A stretch of DNA of 64,000 nucleotides from Eleginops maclovinus (Eukaryota > Chordata > Actinopteri > Perciformes > Eleginopidae). Shown piece after piece: positions 25,045 through 40,500 of the stretch. The stretch covers positions 16,154,281 to 16,218,280 of the forward strand of contig NC_086369.1 in the NCBI RefSeq assembly GCF_036324505.1. Reading direction: 5' to 3'. A program made the translations under genes and the position numbers. Position 1 is the stretch's first letter, and each line of letters opens with the position of its first letter. The notes below the pieces were generated by a model that saw only the letters and a program-made list of their open reading frames with translations, did no database searches and was not told the DNA's origin.

Positions 25045-25435
25045 CTGTCCAAATAAGGCATAATGCAGCATGTCGAAAAAACGAGTAAAAAAATAGACAT
25101 GCTGTATGAAGCCTTATTGGGACAGAAGAGACCGCTCCCTACCCCTCCGCAGTATTCAGTGGTTCTTCAGCATTTTGCCCGTGATATGCTGTTTTGAATA
25201 AATGGTTTAAAAAACCTAAATGGTTAGTATGTCGTTGTTTTCATGTTTTGGTAAAAAAGTAAACATGACATATTATCCCTTTTTACCAAAAAATGGTAAT
25301 TTCGTTTTTTTGCTCCATTTTTCCGGAACAACATATCAAGTCCAGAGAATGCTCAAAATTGACTGAGATTACCGCGAAGGGGTAGGGAACGGTGTATTCT
25401 GTCCAAACATGGCATAATACAGCATGTCGAAAAAA
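25045..25435. repeat. nested foldback (hairpin) element
   Basis: The left arm ctgtccaaataaggcataat plus gcagcatgtc is inverted at 25096-25127. A second inverted pair is 25131-25150 with 25374-25393 (18 of 20 match). The left arm recurs directly at 25397-25435. A central hairpin pairs ttttggtaaaaaag with ctttttaccaaaa. There is no coding capacity. It abuts the LINE fragment. Confidence 0.7.
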
Positions 25436-26655
25436 TCAGTGTCTGTCCCCAGCCAGTGTGAGGAGCACACTGCTGAGGATTAATACCCGCAAGGCTGCGG
25501 GACCTGACAACATTCCTGGTTGAGAGCTGAGGGACTGCGCAGAGGAGCTCACGGATGTCCTCACAGACATCTTTAACACCTCCTGGAGCCAGGCTGTTGT
25601 TCCCACGTGCTTCAAGGAAACCACCATCATTCCTGTGCCGAAGAAGTCATCTCCAGCCTGCTTCAACGACTACCGCCCCGTCGCACCGACCTCGACCATC
25701 ATGAAGTGCTTCGAAAGACTGGTCATGAAGCAGATCAAATCCACTCTTCCTCCCTCCCTGGACCCGTTTCAGTTTGCCTACCGAGCTAAATGGTCCACCG
25801 AGGATGCAATCACCTCCGCTCTACACCCAGCCCTCACACACCTGGACACTAAGAACCCCTACGTCAGAACGACTTCCTCAGAGAGAGACTACAAGCTGTC
25901 CGGGTCAACACACTAACACTGAGCACGGGGGCCCCCCAAGGCTGTTTGCTCAGCCCCCTTCTCTTCACCCTGCTGACCCATGACTGCAAACCCAGCTCCA
26001 GCTCCAACCACATCGTGAAGTTCGCTGACGACACCACCGTGGTGGGTCTCATCAGCCACAACGATGAGACTAACTACAGGAAGGAAGTGAAGCAGCTGGC
26101 CCGTTGGTGCCAAGATAACAACCTCTTCCTGAATGTGGGGAAAACAAAGGAGATTGTTGTTGACTTCAGGAGAACCCACTCCCAACCCCCCCTCCCTCTG
26201 ACCATCAATGGTGCTGCTGTGGAGCAGGTGAGCAGCACCAAATTCCTGGGTGTGACCATCACAGACGACCTCACCTGGAACATCAACACCACTGCACTGG
26301 CAAAGAAGGCCCAGCAACGCCTCTACTTCAACAGGAAGCTCAAGCGAGCAGGAGCCCTTTCTACTGAGGCGCCACTGAGAGCATCCTCAGCAGCTGCATC
26401 ACGCTGTGGTTTGGAAGCTGCACCGCCTCCAACCGCAAGAGCCTGCAGCGCATCGTGAACTCTGCCCAGAGGATCATCGGGGTCTCACTCCCTACAGGAC
26501 ATCTACAGCACCTGACTCACCCGCAAAGCACTTTTCATGTTAAATGTTCTTGTTTATATTTGCACTGTGGGACTGCCAGAAACCCCATTTCAATGTTCTG
26601 TATGTGTAACACACGTGGACATTTTGACAATAAAGTGGACTTTGACTTGACTGAC
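25436..26655 (+). mobile_element. degenerate LINE (L2/jockey-type reverse transcriptase fragment)
   Basis: The translated segments carry non-LTR reverse transcriptase signatures: [49 protein letters not shown], the FADDTTVVG catalytic core and STKFLGVTITDDL. The copy is dead: a stop follows DNIPG near 25522, frames change between blocks, and sequence is missing between KNPYVR (25862) and DFLRERL (25870), which removes the stretch holding the first catalytic aspartate. The 3' end (26539-26655) finishes in a short TTGACT-type tail. There is no endonuclease domain. Confidence 0.85.
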
Positions 26656-29977
<3,322 letters not shown>

Positions 29978-30060
29978 CAGATCTGAGGTCAGATAACCTT
30001 TACAACAGGTGTCGAGGTGAGGAGACGGATTCTAGTATTTGTCAACAAAGCTTTTTGTAA

Positions 30061-30093
30061 CCCTGGCAACATGGGTCAGTGGTTGCCAGGAGA
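30061..30093. promoter_or_regulatory. inverted pair of RFX-type half sites
   Basis: CCTGGCAAC and GGTTGCCAGG form a perfect inverted repeat around a 10-bp spacer. Each arm contains the RFX half-site GTTGCC. Position is intergenic; function is inferred. Confidence 0.3.
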
Positions 30094-30366
30094 CGGCCAC
30101 GGTTTGCATTCCCCACAGGAGATGCGGGGCGGATCACACGCCGTCTCCATGACGCCCAGCCTCTCTCCGTCTGCTTGTCAAACTGAGTGAGTCGTGTGAT
30201 CGCCGTGAGTCCTGAAGAGTGTAAACACACACATCTTAACACACACACTAACAAGGGTCTAATCCCTTCTCCCCCCTCATACACACACACACACACACAC
30301 TATGGAAACTGCAGGCTGATTGTGTCTGACAGGTGCACAGTGAGGGCCGGCTGGGCTCTGTCAGAT

Positions 30367-30665
<299 letters not shown>

Positions 30666-31291
30666 TGATGTGCAGTAACGTGATGCAGCTGTGAGTCTGC
30701 ATGAGCAGCGTTCAGATCAACACACACACTGCAGCATGTCTCAGACACCTTGTCTAATCTAATGAGAAATCTGAGCTTTGTAAAACTAGACAAACACATT
30801 ATACACACATTCAAATAAATAAAGTACAGATCCAATCAATTCACCATTAAGACATGTTTAGAGTATTACCATTGTATTATCCCTGATACACCTTTTCTTA
30901 TTTCATTTAATACATATATAATCGACATTGTGCATTCTTTAAATAAATACATATTAATACTTTTTATTATATTTATTTCATTAATATAACTCATGTTTAT
31001 GTAAATATTTGTACTCCTTTTTGAATGTATATTTAATTTAATTCAACTGTCACAAAACCCAATTTCGTCTCTTAGGAATACATAGCCTGAGTCACTCCAC
31101 TGTCTGAGACTCACAGGAAAACAACAACGGAAATGGAGAAATAGCTGAAACACCGTGCAGCAGAAAACACACCAAAAACTACCCAGTCACTAAAAGGGTG
31201 TTTCACTGAGGGGAAATATGCCGTGTATCTGCAGCGTTATTCGGATCCTTCCCTGCATTTAAAGTGTCCTCCATGGACGTGCTACACCATT

Positions 31292-31401
31292 GCAAAGTCA
31301 AAGTCCACTTTATTGTCAGTTTCCACGTGTTACACATACAGAACATTGAAATACGGTTTCTGGCAGTCCCACAGTGCGAATATAAACAAGAACATATAAC
31401 G
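31292..31401 (-). mobile_element. LINE 3' tail, 5'-truncated copy
   Basis: Reverse-complemented, this matches the 3' end of the LINE at 26539-26650 with few changes. It shares the segments gcactgtgggactgccagaa and caataaagtggactttgact. Confidence 0.85.
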
Positions 31402-33312
31402 TAAAAAGAGAAGAGCCTAGAAAAAAAGAGGGGGGGGGGAGTAAAAAGGGGTATACAAAAGAAGTAAGTAATATATACATATAGACACCATCAACACAGT
31501 TTATGTGAAACACCACGTTTCACAACCAGTAGTTTTTCCGGTATCCTGCTGACAAACCAACAAACTTGACTTCACAACAAGTTCGATCCTTCATGAGTTC
31601 TTTGAGACCCTCCCTCCTGAGGTCAGTCTGGGTTCAGCCCCCTCATCTTTAATATACAGCGCCTCAGACACATGCTGCTCAGTGATGCTGATGATGGTGA
31701 AGATGAAGGATATTACTGTCGCTTGACCTACCTGCTTATGGCGAGGAGAAGAATCAAAGGACCCCAACGGACCCCCCTCCTGTTTCTCTGGAGAGCAGAG
31801 AAGAACGATTATTACAGAGATCTGCTCCTTCTATAGCTCCCTGCAGAGGCCTCATTTGTTTCCCAGAGATCGGGGAGGAACTGCTCAAATAAAAGATGAC
31901 CTTCTGGACTTCACAACATCCTCAGACATTCAGGCTCCCTCTGCAAACACTACATGCCAGAGTGCTGCACGAGTATCCCTCAAATCCATCCTGAAAGTAT
32001 TACAATGCTAGAAAGAAAGCTTCCTTTTGCAGAGATCTGAGAGCATGGCGTGATCAGCTTTTATAAACCGGAATCCTCCCGTTAAAGAAACACTTCCTCC
32101 TGCAAGCGTGTCTTAATTTACCTCAGGGAAGCAGATCTAATATGCATTTTAATCAATCATCAGTCAGTGACAACCCCCCACCCTGATGAGTGTCACAGAC
32201 GTGCCCTCTGCAGACTCACAGTATATGAAATCAATCTGTCAGGAGTTATTCATTAAGTCGACACCCTGCTCTGCAAACAACAACCTGAAGCTGCAGCTCT
32301 CTGACACACAGCATCCTCTTCATGCTTTCTCCTGGCTCCTCGAAGACAGAGTCAGACATGTTTCAAAATATACTTGTAATGAAGACAAATATCAGCCTGG
32401 TTCTTGCACCTCTCCATGCTAAGCTAAGCTAACCGGACCCCGCTTCAGCTTTATATGTACTTTGCAGAAATGAGAGGTTTTGTAATCAGATGCATGCTCA
32501 ATGCTCCTCCTAGGACTCATACTGGACCACTACATTTAATGCATTATTTGTGGCAGTTTTTCGGGCAGTGTTGCTGGTTCACTTTGAAGGGAAGGAGGTG
32601 AATTAGTGTGGGGTTGCAGAGGGGGATTTGTAGCTGTATGTTATCATTTCTTTATGCATGCATTGTGTTTGGTTTCACCATCAAGCACCACTTCGGAAAC
32701 ATTTGTAGGTAATGCTCTTAGGGTGCTCACCTCTGGGATATTGTGTTTGAAGTTCCTTATTAAGATGGCATTAATTGACTTATCTAATCAAAGTCTAACA
32801 AAGAGGTGCTGCAGGATTACATTAACCTGAAAGAGAAGCAGAGGGAGAGGGAGAGGTGAGAACCAGAGGGGTGGCTCTACAAAGCTCCGCGGGGCCCCTG
32901 GCACAATGATCTGGAGCCCTGCCAAATGCTCACATTCCTGCCTCTTTATTTGGGACACAGAGGTCTGGTGTGGCACAGACTGGCATCAAGAAGTCTGCTG
33001 AGGAGGGAGGGAGGGAGGGAGGGAGGGAGGGAGACAACAATAAGACAGGTAAAGAGAGAGAGAGCAGAAGGGAGGAGGCAAGCAGCTCACCCCTCCCTCA
33101 ATCTGGGTGTCTCCTCCTGGAGGGAGGTGCTCACTGGGACTCTCCGAGGGCCATGGGATCAGAGTGGGAACGGGTCTCTCCCCGCTGTCGGCTGCAGACC
33201 TGTGACAGGAATTCCCAGGTCACAAGGGCTGGTATTCCTGCCTCACGGTCATGAGAGGGAACACTCACTGAGGAAAGGACACTGTGCGAGGTTTACTGTT
33301 GCCCCCCTCAGG
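31402..33312. other. intergenic and 5' region of sbspon
   Basis: No coding sequence is supported. A (GGGA)n tract lies at 33003-33034. The frame running into sbspon from upstream lacks protein-like composition; the sbspon start is placed at 33313 because a signal peptide begins there. Confidence 0.55.
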
Positions 33313-35084
33313 ATGGGGGCCTCTGTGGAGTTTGCCTGCGTGCTTCTACTGGTCTCCTCTCTTGGGAATATCCTCCTGGTGTCTGGGGGCTGCTCGGGGA
33401 AGTGCTGCCGGGGCCGAGACTTGAGCTGTGTGAGCACCGACTGGAGGATGGACCGGGTGTACGGGACCTGTTACTGCGACAAGGGCTGCGACCGGAACCG
33501 GGACTGCTGCTTCGACTACTTCACAGAGTGCCCAGGTGAGAAGGCAGGAGTGTGTATGACTCACACGTGTTTGCTTCCTGGCACACACTTTAACCACATA
33601 GATAACCCCTGGCTCTTATCAGACAGAAGATAGAGGTATTTCCAGAAACTTGGCAGCTTAACTGTTATGACGCAGACTCATCCTTAAATTCTGCACATTT
33701 ATCTCCAGTTGCTGCACGGTGTCAACACTTCTTGTGTAATTGCTGCTACATAACAATTAAGGCAATCAGCAGCTCACTAAATATCCCCAGCAGCTCTGTG
33801 TCTAACCTCATTTCAGTGGACTGGCTCACATAATGGAATTAGCAGAACTATTTGAAGAATGTGATTCTGTCAATCATTTCTAGCAATTACAGTTCCAGTG
33901 AAACCAGCCGAGCGTGGCTAATGTGTGTTATAGGTCGGCAGAGAGACTAAATCTGCATGCTTAATGCATCAAAGCTTCATTTGTGGATCAGAGGAATCAC
34001 AGGACTATGCCGGCCCGTGGCATGTTCTCAAACAGCTTGGAGTAGAGCAGGAAACTGTAATCCTGCAGGTCACAATCGATGCTTCACTGGTCCTAAATCA
34101 TTCCTTGATGCTTAACTCCATTACAGTTTCACAGGGTCTGCAAGGAAGCTGCAAAGTGTATGCAATCTAACTTCAGCATTTGGAAGCACGCAGAGGATGT
34201 CATATATTAATCCCTCTCTATGAATGTATCTCCAGCTCAGGACTGTGCAGTAAGCGACTGGAGCTTTTGGAGCGGCTGTGCACGGCCCTGCCAGCCCTCA
34301 GTGAGGGTCCGTGTCCGGCAGGTCGAGCAGCAGCCCAGTAACAGCGGGGAGCCGTGTCCCAGTCTGCAGCAACAGAGCGGCTGCAGGGAGTACCGAGACC
34401 TGCAGGGCAAACACTGTGCACGCAACGCAGGTATGCGCACACACACACACACTCACACACACACCTGTGGATTACTTCGCAATATTCCCATAGCCGTGCA
34501 CCTTAAGAGACCCGGGAATCTAAATGTTTTTCGTCTTACCTGAAGTCTGTAAGCTGGGTCACGATATTTGCAAAGAGAAATGCTTTTAAAATATATTTTG
34601 TGTTGCATTAAATTGTAGAAAAAGCAGACATCGCTACGGCTGATGCCTCCAACACTCAGACACATATAGGGAAATTGCTTTGGTGTATAATGGTGCATAT
34701 GTAATCACAGTAAGAGGAGTTACGTCTTTAAAACAAGCAAATATATAAAAATAAAGCATTCAAAAATACGTATATATGTATAAGAAGTGAAAAACTGACC
34801 AAAAACTAAAGGAAGTATAACAGGTTAGAGGGGAATAACTGAACTTAGGGGTTTACCTGTCCTTATACAACTCTGGTGTCTCCTATCAGGTCCTGCATTC
34901 ATCACCAGCATGGAGTTTGGCAAGGGGAGGCCCAAACACGACAACTATGGAAACCCCCTCGACCCCGGGTAGGTTTCACATCCTCCTGAACAGACTGAGA
35001 GAAACCTGCAACCAAAGTCGTATTTCTTTAAAATCAAAGAGGTTAAAAGTTAATTGTGCTGTGCAACCATTTTGCATAAGATAA

Positions 35085-35125
<41 letters not shown>

Positions 35126-36313
35126 TGTGAGTGTGTGTGAGTGGGCAGTAGCTGTTTGCTCACCTGGATGTCTGTCCACAAAGCATAAATACAGTGATGC
35201 AGAGCTGAGAGAGCCCCCCCCCCTCACAACCCTTTGAAACTGAATACTTTAATAAGGAGCGTCACATGAAAAGCACAAAAGACCCCGATGATAATATGTG
35301 CCGCTCGCAGGGACGCCAGGGGCTCAATTATTCACATTTGATCCCATAATGCATTGTGACGCACATAAAGCATGGGTGATGATGTCCTTTTATTGTGTAC
35401 ATTTACTTCAGTGATATAAGAGGTAATAGGATGATCAGCTTAAGTAAAAGTACAAATACTCCACTGCAAGTCCAAAGATGTATTTTCTTTTCAGCTTGTA
35501 CTTCAAAGTATGAAAAAGTCAAATTCAAAGGTTGTGCTGTCAATGTTTTAGCCATAAACACTATATAAAGTGTGTTTATTAATATTGCTGCAGCATCTAT
35601 TAGTGATTCAGTTTAACCTATATGATTTCAAGTGTTTCTCAGAAAAGCAGCCCTGTTTTCAGCTTTGTGACGATGCATTTTCAACCCTAAGAGGCTTTAT
35701 CAAGCTTGTAAGAAGTAAAGAGTTCGATTAGCTTCATTAGCAGGAGGTCAACATGTAGGGGAACACTTCCTCCTTCAGCTTTTGCACAAAAACAAAGGTT
35801 AAAAACGTCAGTATTTGAGATGAAGTGGAGAACAGGTACAAATGTGCAGAAAATGGACGAGTAAATACCAGTAATAATCAGCGCTCTACGATGATGAATG
35901 CCCCCCACCACCCCTCAGGTTCTGTGTGGAGTTCACCCTACAGTCCCGGACCCCCCACTGCACGGTGCAGGACCGGCCACACACACACTGGATGCGCTAC
36001 ATCACAGAGGGATACAAAGTGTGTGTGGCGTGTGAACCTCCCGCCATGAGGAACCACACGGGCCGCTGCCAGGGAGACGGGCTGCAAGCAGACAAGTATG
36101 GAGATATGAACGTGTGTGTGTGTGTGTGTGTGGGGGGGGATGCATAAACTGTGAAAGCATCCAAAGCTTACAAGACGTCTGTGTGTGTGTTTCAGAGAGG
36201 CTCTGCTCCACTGGCAGGCGGTGGGGAACCATCAGTGCAGCGGGACCTGGAAGAGGATCCAGAAAACCCAGCGGTGCAACTGCCCCCCCCAGCACAGCTT
36301 CGTCTTCATCTGA
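33313..36313 (+). CDS. sbspon: somatomedin-B and thrombospondin type-1 domain-containing protein, complete
   Basis: SBSPON is a secreted extracellular-matrix protein. Exons: 33313-33535, 34236-34430, 34890-34968, 35919-36095, 36196-36313. The phases fit and give 263 aa (human 264). Residues 1-25 are a hydrophobic signal peptide. Residues 27-73 form a somatomedin-B domain (CSGKCCRGRDLSC, then CYCDKGCDRNRDCC). A thrombospondin type-1 repeat starts with the tryptophans W83-SF-W86 followed by SGCARPC. The Cys-rich C-terminal region ends in CNCPPQHSFVFI. Intron 4 is only 100 nt and mostly TG/G-rich. The gene converges on terf1, the same relative order as in human 8q21.11. The 3' UTR holds one arm of an inverted repeat. 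Confidence 0.95.
35087..35144. repeat. (TG)n microsatellite in sbspon intron 3
   Basis: Slightly interrupted TG array. Confidence 0.9.
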
Positions 36314-36440
36314 TCCAAAACACAGCGCCACAGAACTCCACAAAACACACTCAGCGGCCAAGAAAACCCTCATCAGAGAGGCTCTCAGAACAGCCATTAA
36401 AAGGAGGGTGCATGAAGGACTTCTCCATAGCTTTATACCT

Positions 36441-36822
36441 ACAGTAGATGCAGTTTGGAGAAGCAGGCAGGAGCTGAAGCTAAGACATGCACTGAAGCAG
36501 AAAGCATATAAACAGCTGAAAAAGTAAGCATTTTTAATCACAAAGCCTCCAGACTCCATTGATTAAAAAGAATCAGTTGCTGCTCCAATGCTTTGTGTGT
36601 CATTGAGTGACTTTGCTGAATCCAAACTACACATGTAAGACACTAAAGTCCCACAACAGCTCAAGGTGAGGGACAAGGTGGTCCGAGAGCAAGGGAAAGG
36701 TGTTCAAATATCCCAAAATAGTGTAAACCTGAGCTGATATGGATCATTTTGTGTATAAAATGCATCCTCAGGAGTGCATTGCTTGGCTTTCTTGTGCCGT
36801 TTCTCCAAACTGCATCTACTGT
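36441..36822. repeat. inverted repeat pair in and after the sbspon 3' UTR
   Basis: The arm at 36441-36463 (acagtagatgcagtttggag plus aa) is inverted at 36799-36822 with a perfect core of about 22 bp and weaker similarity over about 50 bp. The related direct copy is at 1243-1290. The arms are about 335 bp apart. Confidence 0.7.
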
Positions 36823-37558
36823 GGAGAAGTACCTCATGCAAATAACCTCCAAACATCCCAAAATATCCATTAATCGTGCTTCGCGTTGATACAAAAGCAT
36901 GTTCCCATTTAACCCTGCAGCACTCCATGTACAGTATCCCCCCTGTAATCACATAAAGCACCTCATATATCAAAGTTGTTTTTATTGGAACAAGCCACTG
37001 TTGTATTCCTTGTTTTGAACAATATTTCTAACAAAAAAGTTTAACTTAAAATGATAACAATATTTTACAAGAGTCGTCTTTGTCTTTTTAGAAAAGTAAA
37101 AAATAACTTGATGCCAATCATAGAGGGCACGTAAGGTGGCTCTGTGCTGTCCTCTGGTGGCCGGGACGTGTCTTAAACAAACAGCAGCAAAGTAAAACAC
37201 TCAACAGAGAATAGCAAAGTCTAGCTTATCATTTCAAAAATATAATGTCCAGCAGAAAATTCTGTTTGCAACATCTCAAAATGTTTTCTTTTAGACTAAC
37301 TTTCAGACATTATCTTGAACTTTGAGGAACATTTGTCACTAAATACATTTTACAAACCAAATAACCGGTAGATTCAACCATGATGAAGATAGCTGTTATA
37401 ATAACAGAACAGCCTAAATCACAAGTACACCATCACAGACGGCATTAGGAAGGATATTATCTCATGTACAGCGCCCCCTGGTGGTATGAGTGCAAACAGA
37501 ACAGCAGCAATAACAGGAACTTCTGAATTAACAATAACTCCCGAGCTGCTTCCTCTCT
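36823..37558. other. convergent intergenic region sbspon/terf1
   Basis: Contains the 3' ends of both genes and a CTCF-like motif. No additional coding sequence is seen. Confidence 0.55.
37468..37488 (-). promoter_or_regulatory. strong CTCF consensus motif
   Basis: The minus strand reads CCACCAGGGGGCGCTG, an essentially perfect CTCF core. It lies just downstream of the terf1 stop, between two convergent genes. Confidence 0.55.
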
Positions 37559-40500
37559 TTAGCCTACTTTATGAGACTTCATGAGAGTCCTCCAGCGGTC
37601 TTTGAGCATGGTGCCGGTGCGTCCTTCAAAGTCGTAATCCAGCAGCATTTTAGCCCACCTCCCCGTGCCGTGCCGCTGGACTCCTTTCCTCAGGTAGTGG
37701 TCCAGTTTACTGTTCCATTTCTGAACATATAGAAACACAATTAAGGACGTTAGAGTTCAGGGAGTCCTGCGCTAAGGGAAGGTAGCATTTGAGTTAGGTT
37801 CATTAAATATACCTGAGGGGTTTTTCTTGTCTTTAGGATCTGGGATGTTTCCATCGACTTCTCATGGGTGACCTGAGATAGCTCTGATCGAGGGGGGGGG
37901 GAGGGTGGTCAACACTTTTTAGTTCACTCTCAGACATGTGCATTAAAATATTATTAGAAAAAAGCAAAACGGATGAATAAAAACTCACTGTTCTCTGAGA
38001 TTTTTTTCATGGAGACAAAACACTTCTTGCCCGAATCGATTTTCCAGTCCTCCATAAAGTTAGTGGAGAAGAGTTTCCGTTTTAGTCTGTGGAAAAGATT
38101 TAAAACACCACAGCTTTGATATATTTTACAAAAACATGCAGCTTCTTCTAACGTATGTTCTTAAATATGAAAGAGAGGGAATAATGTGGGAAAGGAAGAA
38201 ATAAACTTGGGCCGTTAAAAGTTATTTCCTACTTTTTGTTCGTTGTTGTTTGGTTGTGTTTTTCCTTCGACACGTTGCCCTGCGTCTCTTTGCCCTGCAT
38301 CTCTTTGCCCTGCGTCTCTTTGCCCTGCGCCACAACGTCCTGCGTCACAACATCCTTCGCCACAACGTCCTGCGTCACAACGTCCTTCGCCACAACATCC
38401 TGCGTCACAACGTCCTTCGCCACAACCTCCTGCGCCACAACGTCCTGCGCCACAACGTCCTGCGCCACAACGTCCTTCGCCACAACGTCCTTCGCCACAA
38501 CGTCCTCCGCCACAACATCCTGCGCCACAACATCCTGCGCCACAACATCCTGCGATTCCCCGCCTTTCGACGACGCCTGCAGCATCTTCGTGGCTTCCTG
38601 ATGGACGAAGAGGCCGACATTAACACACACACACAAATATTACCTTTCTCACAAAGTAATTAACTTTCAGGTTCAAGTGTTGCTCTAATGAAGCAGGACT
38701 AATGAGACCTGTCATTAAGACAGCCTTCTTAGTGTAACCTTGGTGTGTAAATCAGTGTTTATCAGAGCCTGTGGAGCACTCTGCCCTTCACAACTCATTT
38801 TGATGACAAATCATCAATTAAGTGTGACTGATAATGTCCCATCAGCACCTTCAGCTGCTCATGACTCTGCACAGGGTCAGAAAGATTTATGGTTGCTACA
38901 CCTTGACCGCTAGCTGGAGTGATGTATTAGCAAAACAGGGAACTGCCTCCCTTTTAGAAGACCTTTCCAACTTCTTATTCCAGGATACTCTAATTGAGAG
39001 TTTTTATATGCCAATTAAATGATGTGTAAAAATCAGGGCTTAAAAACATCTAAAAGTTGCTGTGAAATGTTCAAGCATCAAATCCAGGATCTCTTGATCT
39101 ATATTTGTCATTAAAGGACTAAATCCTCTCTTGCAGAGCTATTCTCATTCTGTGTTTGCCAGCCATACAAAGTTGATCCTTAATTTTACCCTGGCATTAG
39201 TCGTGCAGACTCCGCCGTGTATAAATGTTTGCTCTCATCATGAATAGATCCCACCCTGGGGAAACTATTTCCAATTAACAGTGAAAGACTTTCTGCACAA
39301 CTCATCTTTAAAAGGTCATGTTATGAATCCTCTCCCACATCACATCATGGCTTTTGTGTTTAAATTTACCTGTTGTACCAACGTCAATCAAATAAGCTAC
39401 AGGAAGGAGTATTTCTAACCCTTGTCAAGCTTTTCTGGGCATCAGTCTCACCTTGAGAAGGTAGTCGGAGGGATTTTTCTTCAGGTAGGCGTCTAGGTAA
39501 GTCTGGACCGCCTCTCGCAGGCGACTGAAGCTGCAGCAGTGGAGCTTCTGAGTTTCCTTCTGTTGCACCATGGATGACACCCTGGCCTTCAAGTACTGTT
39601 AAAAGGTGTAAAGCATTAAGATCAAAAGTATTCCAGTATTGAACCTGTGTTCTGGAAAAGAAACAAGAGCAATGGAAACACAAACCTGGGGAAAATCAAA
39701 TTGTTTCTTAAACCACTTGAGGGCGAAGGAGGCGGGAGATGTCTTGCCTTTCTCCAAACACACACACACAGACTGGGAAGAGAGGCATCAGGAATAAGAA
39801 CGAAGCAACCCCGTGTGACATCAGAACCTGGCTTAATCCTTAAAATCTCCAGAATGACTATAAAATAACATTTAAAGACACATCTAGAGATCTTTCATCC
39901 CCTTTAAATCCTTGTGCGATTACCTGGACAAACAAGAGGTTGAGGATTTCTTTGAACAAACTTTTGTCTGCCACCGTGCACTCCAACTTTGGCCAGATTT
40001 TGGCGGCACACATCAGAGGCATCATGTCTTCGTCCAGGTCAAACACGATATCTGGAGACGAGCAGGGAATGACACGGTGAAGACAGGAGTTTAGCTCATG
40101 TGTGTATGCAGATGATTCAATTTGAACTGTCAATAGTGGCTTCTTTTTAAGCACTCATTTGCATATATGCTTGTAGGTGAATGACTTACCTAACTGCTGT
40201 CCGTGCATGACTCTCGATAGGAAGGCACAGACCATCGTTTTGTCCTCATGGGGCTCCTTCACTGGACTATCGGCAATGGCTGGAAAAGCACAAATAAACA
40301 AAAATAAGTCAGCCACAAAGCCGGTACCTGTGCAGGGTTTGATTTTTTTAAATGAATGCCAAATATTGTAACTTCTTCTCCATCATTTGAAATGGACTAA
40401 CTGTGCCATGACATGCATTCATCTATGATTATAACCCACTATTATGATTAAATTAATTCTGGAAAGGACTTTCAGCATATTTTGATGCCTGTTTGGTACC

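Noticed and set aside
32926..33312. Upstream in-frame extension of sbspon
   Set aside because: The extension crosses a (GGGA)n tract and has no family similarity; the ATG at 33313 gives a normal signal peptide and family length.
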